From NCBI GenBank assembly GCA_044356745.1, contig JBIKVP010000047.1:1-14828 (forward strand): a stretch of 14,828 bases of DNA, written 5' to 3'. The translations under genes and the position numbers were made by a program. The notes beneath the pieces were generated by a model. That model was not told where the DNA came from, did not search any database, and saw only the letters and a list, made by a program, of their open reading frames with translations. Within the stretch, counting starts at the first letter, position 1. Every line of letters begins with the position of its first letter. Positions 6,851 to 12,409 of the stretch are shown here, in pieces. The stretch comes from JBIKVP01 sp044356745. Its GTDB lineage: Bacteria > Pseudomonadota > Alphaproteobacteria > Rhizobiales > Beijerinckiaceae.

Positions 6851-7206
6851 AGTCTGCCCTCATAAATCGCCCAGCAATTTGCCGTCTCATAAAGTTTAAC
6901 GCGTGCAAGCTGCGGTAAGAGTGGTTTCGTATGATCCCATATCCAGATCGCGATATTTTCAACGGATGGTAGAGGCAAGCCCTCAACTTCGTTTAAGCAG
7001 TGATGATCGAGCTGTTCAATAACAGGTTTAAAGACACGCTCTATCTCATAGAAATCAATTACAAATCCTGTCTGTTGATCAATTGCCCCTTCAAACTCAA
7101 GCTCCACACGATACGAATGACCATGCATCCGATAGCACTTATGATCTGGGGCAATATTTGTTAGCCGATGCGCTGCTTCAAAGGTGAAAGCGTGACCAAT
7201 TCTCAT
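6847..7206 (-). CDS. queD: 6-carboxy-5,6,7,8-tetrahydropterin synthase (QueD)
   Basis: Converts dihydroneopterin triphosphate to 6-carboxytetrahydropterin in the preQ0/queuosine pathway. I place the start at 7206 (MRIGHAFTFEAAHRL, 119 residues, the usual QueD length). That ATG forms an ATGA overlap with the queE stop, whereas the longer frame from 7248 would add 14 residues inside queE. Zinc ligands are His13 (FEAAHRL), His28 and His30 (MHGHSY); the catalytic Cys24 sits in the CxxxHGH motif typical of QueD. DHH near residues 82-84 matches the family catalytic His region. Last gene of the NnrU-panB-queE-queD run and translationally coupled to queE, whose product uses the QueD product. Confidence 0.93.
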   Translation of the reverse strand: MRIGHAFTFEAAHRLTNIAPDHKCYRMHGHSYRVELEFEGAIDQQTGFVIDFYEIERVFKPVIEQLDHHCLNEVEGLPLPSVENIAIWIWDHTKPLLPQLARVKLYETANCWAIYEGRL

Positions 7207-7835
7207 CGAATTCCAATCCTTTTGTGAACTTGCGTGCCTAAGCGCCATTGTGGATTTCTAAGGCAATATTCAATCGCCTGTTGTGTATAAGCTGCGACAT
7301 GAACGCCGTCCATAGGTTGAAGCAAAAAGTGTTTGAAGGCTAAATGTGCAAATTGTTCGGGCATAGCTTTTGATTGAGGATAAACCAGTTTCAACTCTTC
7401 CCCTTGCATACATTTTATTTCGGCATCCGCTTTAGGACTAACGCACAGCCAATCAATTCCAGCGGGAGCTACTTGTGTCCCATTGGTTTCAACGGCGATG
7501 TAAAAACCCTGTTCGTGAAGCGCTGCAACAAGCGCATCATCCACTTGAAGAAGCGGCTCCCCACCCGTAAGAACACAAAACCGAAACGCATCATCACCCT
7601 GCCATTCAGCGCTCAACGCTCTGGCGAGTGAAATCGCATCAGGATAATTTCCGCCACGTGTGCCGTCAATTCCAACGAAATCGGTGTCGCAAAAGGTGCA
7701 AACTGCCCTATCACGGTCTTTTTCACGACCAGACCACAAATTGCAGCCTGCAAAGCGACAAAAAACTGCCGCACGCCCTGTATGAACTCCCTCACCTTGC
7801 AACGTGAGAAAAATCTCTTTCACTATATACGGCAC
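7203..7835 (-). CDS. queE: 7-carboxy-7-deazaguanine synthase (QueE), radical SAM
   Basis: Radical SAM enzyme that rearranges 6-carboxytetrahydropterin to 7-carboxy-7-deazaguanine, the step after QueD. The protein has 210 residues. The N-terminal EIFLTLQGEGVHTGR is the QueE signature. The cluster-binding cysteines are Cys31, Cys46 and Cys49, i.e. C-X14-C-X2-C instead of the ordinary radical SAM C-X3-C-X2-C; this enlarged loop is known in some QueE proteins. GGEP (91-94) binds SAM. The start is a GTG five bases after the panB stop, with GAGGA in the panB end as ribosome site. Gene order (queE before queD, overlapping) supports a functional pair; queC and queF are not in the window. Confidence 0.94.
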   Translation of the reverse strand: MPYIVKEIFLTLQGEGVHTGRAAVFCRFAGCNLWSGREKDRDRAVCTFCDTDFVGIDGTRGGNYPDAISLARALSAEWQGDDAFRFCVLTGGEPLLQVDDALVAALHEQGFYIAVETNGTQVAPAGIDWLCVSPKADAEIKCMQGEELKLVYPQSKAMPEQFAHLAFKHFLLQPMDGVHVAAYTQQAIEYCLRNPQWRLGTQVHKRIGIR

Positions 7836-7840
7836 GCGCG

Positions 7841-8665
7841 TTAATCCTCATCCTTAAGCGTATAGGTATGCTCAGGAGCAGGAAAGGCACGGGTACGCAC
7901 ATCATGCGCATATGATTTAACGGCTTGTGAAATGTGAGGCGCAAGATCAGCATAACGTTTCACAAACGGCGGAACATTTGTTGTCAGGCCAAGCAAATCC
8001 TCGAGGACAAGAACCTGCCCATCACACACCGCTGATGCACCGATGCCGATGGTTGGGATAGGACTGTTTTCAGAAATTTTGCGCGCGAGAGGCTCAGCAA
8101 CGGCTTCAATCACCATAGCAAATGCACCCGCTTCAGTAACAGCTTTGGCATCTGCTTCAATTTGCGGCCAGTCCGATTTAGTGCGGCCGCGTGCTTTAAA
8201 GGAACCGAGTGTATTAATCGCCTGTGGTGTCATGCCGACATGCGCAAGAACAGGTATGCCACGTTGCGTAAGAAAGCGGATCGTGTCAGCCATGTGCACG
8301 CCCCCTTCAAGCTTCACACCGCCACAACCTGTTTCCTTCATCACGCGCACAGCAGAGCCAAATGCAGCTTGCGGGCTTTCTTCATAAGAACCAAACGGCA
8401 TATCGACAATAACCAGTGCACGCTTTGAACCACGCACGACCGCCTGCCCTTGCAAAATCATCATCTCAAGCGTGACAGGAACTGTTGTCTCCAACCCATG
8501 CATCACCATGCCAAGAGAATCACCCACGAGCAAAATATCGCAAAATTCATCAGCCAGTCGCGCTGTGTGCGCATGATAAGATGTCAGCACAACAAGCGGA
8601 TCTTTGCCCTTGCGTGCCAAGATCGTAGGAGCAGTTAAACGCTTGAGAGGGGCGGTGATCGACAT
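7841..8665 (-). CDS. panB: 3-methyl-2-oxobutanoate hydroxymethyltransferase (PanB)
   Basis: Makes ketopantoate from 2-oxoisovalerate and methylenetetrahydrofolate, the first committed step to pantothenate and CoA. The protein has 274 residues, close to the family norm. Metal ligands are Asp49 (VGDSLGMVMHG), Asp88 (VDMPFGSYE) and Glu120 (VKLEGG). The catalytic base region is VIEAVAE with Glu187, corresponding to Glu181 of the E. coli enzyme. The GIGAS segment and the C-terminal RAFPAPEHTY are also characteristic. AGG lies seven bases before the ATG. It sits 27 nt after the NnrU-family gene and 5 nt before queE. No panC is adjacent, so the pantothenate genes are dispersed in this genome. Confidence 0.95.
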   Translation of the reverse strand: MSITAPLKRLTAPTILARKGKDPLVVLTSYHAHTARLADEFCDILLVGDSLGMVMHGLETTVPVTLEMMILQGQAVVRGSKRALVIVDMPFGSYEESPQAAFGSAVRVMKETGCGGVKLEGGVHMADTIRFLTQRGIPVLAHVGMTPQAINTLGSFKARGRTKSDWPQIEADAKAVTEAGAFAMVIEAVAEPLARKISENSPIPTIGIGASAVCDGQVLVLEDLLGLTTNVPPFVKRYADLAPHISQAVKSYAHDVRTRAFPAPEHTYTLKDED

Positions 8666-8692
8666 ATCAAAACCTGCATATTATTCAATATA

Positions 8693-9283
8693 TTAGCGCA
8701 TAAAAACGGGTACGCCAATCAACCACAGGTGCAATCTAAACACAATCGCGAGATAAAGAGCGCTACCAAGCACAATTACAATGACATCATTTCGTCCGAA
8801 ACGCACCGGCATGTGTGGGAGACTAGCCAAACTAAGCATTGGTGCGCGATATTTCATAGATATACGAGCCACAACTGCCCACACTAAAAAACTGCCAAAA
8901 AGAATAATCGACCCCAGATCACCATTTGATAATAAATGTGAAAATGCCCAAATTTTAACAGATGCAAGCATCGGATGCTTAGCTTTCGCTTTGATCATTG
9001 AGGGTATAAATGCTGACACCATTAATATAATTGAAAATAGCATCAACGTTGCCGCAAGATGGCGCGTCCACACAGGTGGATTCCACACAGGTATGTAACC
9101 CGAGTCGCGATAGACGCTGTAGCCATAAACAATCGCAATAAGGCCAATCAGCGCACCAACAGCCATAAAACGTTTGTGATAGGCTTCGCCTAAGTGCTCA
9201 ATAAAAAACGCACGCGTGCGCGGAAATATAGCGAGCCCATGCGTAAATAAAAAAACAACTAGCCCAAAAACGAGAATGCGCAT
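8693..9283 (-). CDS. NnrU family integral membrane protein
   Basis: A 196-residue inner-membrane protein with about five to six hydrophobic segments (roughly 1-20, 40-58, 74-95, 120-137 and 165-190). The family signature is clear at residues 103-130: HPMLASVKIWAFSHLLSNGD followed by a glycine-rich helix. NnrU was named from a nitric-oxide-reduction gene cluster and is related to plant 15-cis-zeta-carotene isomerase, a heme protein, but most alphaproteobacterial copies are not near denitrification genes and their role is unknown. No nitrogen-oxide or carotenoid gene is seen here. AGGAG precedes the ATG by about six bases. Probably first gene of the run ending in queD. Confidence 0.87.
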   Translation of the reverse strand: MRILVFGLVVFLFTHGLAIFPRTRAFFIEHLGEAYHKRFMAVGALIGLIAIVYGYSVYRDSGYIPVWNPPVWTRHLAATLMLFSIILMVSAFIPSMIKAKAKHPMLASVKIWAFSHLLSNGDLGSIILFGSFLVWAVVARISMKYRAPMLSLASLPHMPVRFGRNDVIVIVLGSALYLAIVFRLHLWLIGVPVFMR

Positions 9284-9394
9284 AAAGGCTCCTGAATATC
9301 ATCCCTCGCCATCACTTCATCGTGAGGCATGACGCAATTCATAGCACGTAAATTAAACGTGGGATAATACCAAAACCTAGCTCATCAAAAAATT
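9284..9394. promoter_or_regulatory. Spacer upstream of the NnrU-panB-queE-queD run
   Basis: This 111-nt spacer should hold the promoter for the minus-strand run. I see a short inverted repeat CACGT-N7-ACGTG (9345-9349 and 9357-9361) and a TATTAT on the minus strand just upstream of it, without a well-placed -35. There is no terminator for the upstream hypothetical gene. Weak evidence. Confidence 0.25.
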
Positions 9395-10405
9395 TCAAGC
9401 GACTTGTGAACTCATCATTTGGGTGAGTGTGGGATGTAAATCAGGCTGCTCGCGCTGTATGTAATCAAGCAACCTATTTTCGAGTTCACTCACTTGACCA
9501 TCTTTCATGATGCGTTCAATCAACCAAAGCGCCTCACTTTCAGTCACTTTTCCTGCCTCTGCTAAGCTGGCATTCCGATCAATATTTAAAGCGCCATTAT
9601 CAGAAGTACTGTGACCGTAAGATAAGGCAGCCATGCTTCCTGAAATCATGCGGCTAAAAAATCCACCTACATGAGGGGTTTGTTCAGCGAGCCATTTTTC
9701 ACGTCGAACAGCTTCTTCAAAAGAGGGTGGTTGATAAAGTGAAATCGACATCAGATATTGTGCAAGCGATCGCACAAAAAGATCTTGCCATTCAGGATCA
9801 TTGTTTGCATCACGGGTTTTATCGTGAATTTCAAACAAAATTTCAGCTTCAATCTTTGAAATAGCGATTTGCGCTTCACCAGATGCAGCCGTTAAAATAC
9901 GGCGCAATAATGTAACTTCACTGGCCGTTACACGATCCTTTTGGAGCAAGCCACCTCGTGCGAGAGGCCCTTCGCCATCAAGAACGGCTTTTTTAACCTG
10001 CTCTAATGCAAACGCCGTCAACGCATGTGGCACGCGCCGTGCAGCCTCAATTACCTTGATCAACAGTTCAAGTTCAGTATCTGATTTCACAAAGCCATTG
10101 GCGCTAACATGACGAACCAACCATTGCGCTTTGTTCTCGTCAACATACCCCTCGGGAAGCTGTTGATGAACCAGATAATCACAAATCACCTCAGTTAAAA
10201 ACTCACTCCAACTCGGATCGACATCTACGAGTGAGTCATCAAGCGAGAGAACAAGCGTCGCATCTTGCTCACTAATGAGTGATTTAGCATAAATTACTCG
10301 TCTCATCGTGAGTACATCATCAAGTTTTGCGCATCGGCTCGCAGCCATGTGTGCACATAGCGCTGATATATCAGTCGAAGCACTTTCCAGTACGCTCTGA
10401 TTCAT
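9395..10405 (-). CDS. Uncharacterised protein with two copies of a helical repeat domain
   Basis: I recall similar unnamed proteins from alphaproteobacteria but know of no function. I start it at the ATG at 10405 (MNQSVLES, 336 residues) because AGGGG lies seven bases before it, while the ATG at 10435 has no ribosome site. The chain holds two related units. Unit 1 (~28-137) reads DDVLTMRR, ISEQDATLVLSLD, a W..FL..VICDYLV core, GYVDENKAQWL and a TELELL helix. Unit 2 (~160-330) repeats this as SEVTLLRR, ISKIEAEILFEI, W.DLFV, GKVTESEALWL and DGQVSELENRLL, but with a ~60-residue insertion (~222-282) containing a Gly/Ser-rich, hydrophobic stretch. No signal peptide or clear membrane helix; probably cytoplasmic and helical. 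The small gene 52 nt upstream (10458-10895) carries a third copy and is likely co-transcribed. Confidence 0.8.
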   Translation of the reverse strand: MNQSVLESASTDISALCAHMAASRCAKLDDVLTMRRVIYAKSLISEQDATLVLSLDDSLVDVDPSWSEFLTEVICDYLVHQQLPEGYVDENKAQWLVRHVSANGFVKSDTELELLIKVIEAARRVPHALTAFALEQVKKAVLDGEGPLARGGLLQKDRVTASEVTLLRRILTAASGEAQIAISKIEAEILFEIHDKTRDANNDPEWQDLFVRSLAQYLMSISLYQPPSFEEAVRREKWLAEQTPHVGGFFSRMISGSMAALSYGHSTSDNGALNIDRNASLAEAGKVTESEALWLIERIMKDGQVSELENRLLDYIQREQPDLHPTLTQMMSSQVA

Positions 10406-10457
10406 TAATATCCCCTGCCCATTTTTAATAACCATCTCAGGTCAATAACATATACTG

Positions 10458-10895
10458 TCAGCCCATTAGAGCCGTTGCGGCCATCGCTTGACGGCGTGAG
10501 CGATCCCGCGATGCATTCATGAGGAAAATACTCATAGCTTCATCTATGAAATCAGCTTCACGTACACATTCGAAGGCAATACGCACCGCATTTTCTGTTG
10601 GCCCGATCCCTGCTTTCAATGAAGCGAGCAACCAACGTGCTTTATCTGCATCAATGCGTGCAGTAGGACGCGCACTCCAAACTACAAAATCAACCACTGT
10701 GGCAACGAGATAATCAGCCCACTCTTCACACTTTACAGGCACGGCGCGATCAAGTGAAATTAGGATATCCGCTTCTTCTCGAGTACTCAAACCGTGAGGC
10801 AAAAGGTCTCGCTGCAATAATCGCACATCATCACTGGTAATTATTTTTTCACTAACAACATGTTCAACAAAATCATGAAAACAATCTTTAAGCAT
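10458..10895 (-). CDS. Small uncharacterised protein, single copy of the same repeat domain
   Basis: A 145-residue protein of unknown function. Residues ~20-128 align with each unit of the next gene: SDDVRLLQRD, then STREEADILISLD, then EEWADYLVATVVDFVV, then IDADKARWLL, and a final predicted helix pair. The shared pattern is [D/E]V..L.R, S..[ED]A..L..[LI]D, W..[FY]....DY.V and A.WL. A Lys/Arg-rich tail (~128-135) ends it. Start supported by GGGGAGG nine bases before the ATG. No signal peptide. Adjacent co-oriented genes with the same domain suggest tandem duplication and a joint role, perhaps as partners in one complex; that is inference. Confidence 0.78.
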   Translation of the reverse strand: MLKDCFHDFVEHVVSEKIITSDDVRLLQRDLLPHGLSTREEADILISLDRAVPVKCEEWADYLVATVVDFVVWSARPTARIDADKARWLLASLKAGIGPTENAVRIAFECVREADFIDEAMSIFLMNASRDRSRRQAMAATALMG

Positions 10896-11045
10896 ATTAT
10901 GACGCCTCCCCGCTCATACGGATGTTGTGGATGAGGCATCTTAAAATATAAAAATCTTTATTGGAGTTAAATTTAAAATATGAACGAATATTGAGGTTAA
11001 TACGTAGAGAATATTATCAATAAAATTAGCACATTCAATGTAGTT

Positions 11046-11100
11046 GTAGGATGTAAATTATTCGGCTTCAGGTCTTCCAATTTTACTTATCACATCCTAC
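11046..11100. repeat. 9-bp perfect inverted repeat after nuoD
   Basis: GTAGGATGT (11046-11054) and ACATCCTAC (11092-11100) flank 37 nt, with a near-matching inner extension (GTAAATT against AATTTTAC). It lies directly after the nuoD stop (transcribed right to left) and before the promoter region of the 145-residue gene. There is no T tract on either strand, so a classical intrinsic terminator is unlikely; an RNA 3'-end stabiliser, operator or mobile-element scar remains possible. Confidence 0.5.
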
Positions 11101-11107
11101 GTAATAG

Positions 11108-12298
11108 CTATCGATCCACTTCACCAAACACAATATCGAGTGAGCCTAAGATCGCCGAGACATCTGCGAGCATGTGGCCACGGCACATAAAATCCATGGC
11201 CTGAAGATGCGCAAACCCTGGGGCACGCAACTTACAGCGATAGGGCTTGTTCGTTCCATCAGCCACAAGATACACGCCAAATTCACCCTTTGGAGCTTCA
11301 ACAGCGGCATAAACCTCACCAGCGGGAACGTGAAAGCCTTCTGTATAAAGCTTGAAGTGGTGAATGAGCGCTTCCATCGAGCGCTTCATTTCAGCACGTT
11401 TGGGCGGCACAACCTTATTATCTTTTGTCGCCACCGCTCCTTGTCCATCGGCGGAGAGCAGCTTGTTGACACACTGCTTCATGATGCGCACCGATTGGCG
11501 CATCTCTTCCATGCGGATGCAATAACGATCATAGCAATCGCCATTTTTCCCGATTGGAATATCAAACTCCATCTCTTCATAGCATTCATAAGGTTGCGAC
11601 TTGCGCAAATCCCACGGCGCACCAGAGCCGCGCACCATCACACCTGAGAAGCCCCATTTCCAGCATTCATCAAGCGTGACGACACCAATATCAACGTTAC
11701 GCTGTTTAAAAATACGGTTATCAGTGAGCAGACCTTCAAGATCATCACACACCTTCAAAAATGGATCACAGAACGCACCGATGTCCTCAACGAGCTTTGT
11801 CGGCAGATCAGAATGAACCCCCCCCGGACGAAAATAAGCCGCGTGCATACGCGAACCAGAGGCACGCTCATAAAAAATCATCAGCTTTTCGCGCTCTTCA
11901 AAACCCCATAGCGGTGGGGTCAAAGCGCCCACATCCATCGCTTGTGTTGTGATGTTGAGAATGTGCGAGAGCAAGCGCCCAATTTCTGAATAAAGCACGC
12001 GAATCAACTGTCCACGACGCGGAACCTCAAGCCCAAGCATCTTTTCAATTGCGAGACAAAACGCATGCTCCTGATTCATTGGTGCGACGTAATCAAGACG
12101 ATCAAAATAGGGAATCGCTTGGGTATAATTTTTATGCTCGATCAGCTTTTCCGTACCGCGATGCAGCAACCCGATATGCGGATCAACGCGCTCGACCACC
12201 TCACCATCCAGCTCAAGCACAAGCCTTAAAACGCCGTGCGCGGCGGGGTGTTGAGGCCCAAAGTTGATTGAAAAATTACGAATTGAGTGCTCGCCCAT
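11108..12298 (-). CDS. nuoD: NADH-quinone oxidoreductase subunit D (49-kDa subunit)
   Basis: Core peripheral-arm subunit of respiratory complex I that forms the quinone-binding cavity with NuoB. The start is taken at 12298 (MGEHSIRNFSINFGPQHP, 396 residues): it matches the family start and has AAGGA nine bases upstream, while the longer frame from 12334 adds 12 residues of no family character. Conserved signatures are INFGPQHPAAHGVLR (the quinone-site His is probably His21), YFDRLDY (Tyr70), PHIGLLHRGTEK and the C-terminal FMCRGHMLADVSAILGSLDI. The sequence appears complete and functional. Strikingly, no nuoC lies before it and no nuoE after it: neighbours are a Sel1 protein and unknown genes, whereas alphaproteobacteria usually keep nuoA-N together. 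Confidence 0.97.
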   Translation of the reverse strand: MGEHSIRNFSINFGPQHPAAHGVLRLVLELDGEVVERVDPHIGLLHRGTEKLIEHKNYTQAIPYFDRLDYVAPMNQEHAFCLAIEKMLGLEVPRRGQLIRVLYSEIGRLLSHILNITTQAMDVGALTPPLWGFEEREKLMIFYERASGSRMHAAYFRPGGVHSDLPTKLVEDIGAFCDPFLKVCDDLEGLLTDNRIFKQRNVDIGVVTLDECWKWGFSGVMVRGSGAPWDLRKSQPYECYEEMEFDIPIGKNGDCYDRYCIRMEEMRQSVRIMKQCVNKLLSADGQGAVATKDNKVVPPKRAEMKRSMEALIHHFKLYTEGFHVPAGEVYAAVEAPKGEFGVYLVADGTNKPYRCKLRAPGFAHLQAMDFMCRGHMLADVSAILGSLDIVFGEVDR

Positions 12299-12353
12299 CG
12301 GCATGCTTCCTTTTAACCGACACAAGCCAGTCATTGTGACTCATCATTGAAGA

Positions 12354-12384
12354 GTTATATGGGGCATATCCTCACATCAGGCAA
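12354..12384 (-). promoter_or_regulatory. Candidate promoter for nuoD with overlapping hairpin
   Basis: On the minus strand TTGCCT (12384-12379) and TATAAC (12359-12354) are 19 bases apart (CATATA would give 17). The same TTGCCT is one arm of a small hairpin (AGGCAA 12379-12384, TTGCCT 12391-12396, 6-nt loop) that follows the Sel1 gene; it lacks a T tract, so it is a weak terminator at best. Low confidence in both roles. Confidence 0.28.
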
Positions 12385-12409
12385 GTGAAATTGCCTAAAA
12401 TGACGTGTA

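Noticed and set aside
7207..7248. Longer QueD reading frame starting at 7248
   Set aside because: The extra residues lie inside queE and are not QueD-like; the ATGA overlap and family length support 7206.
11174..11647. 157-residue plus-strand ORF opposite nuoD and the other antisense ORFs in the window
   Set aside because: They are frame shadows of strongly conserved genes, without ribosome sites or protein motifs.
12299..12334. Longer NuoD start at 12334
   Set aside because: The added residues do not match the family start, and the ribosome site fits 12298.
12379..12396. Hairpin after the Sel1 gene as a terminator
   Set aside because: The 6-bp stem has no following T tract on the coding strand.
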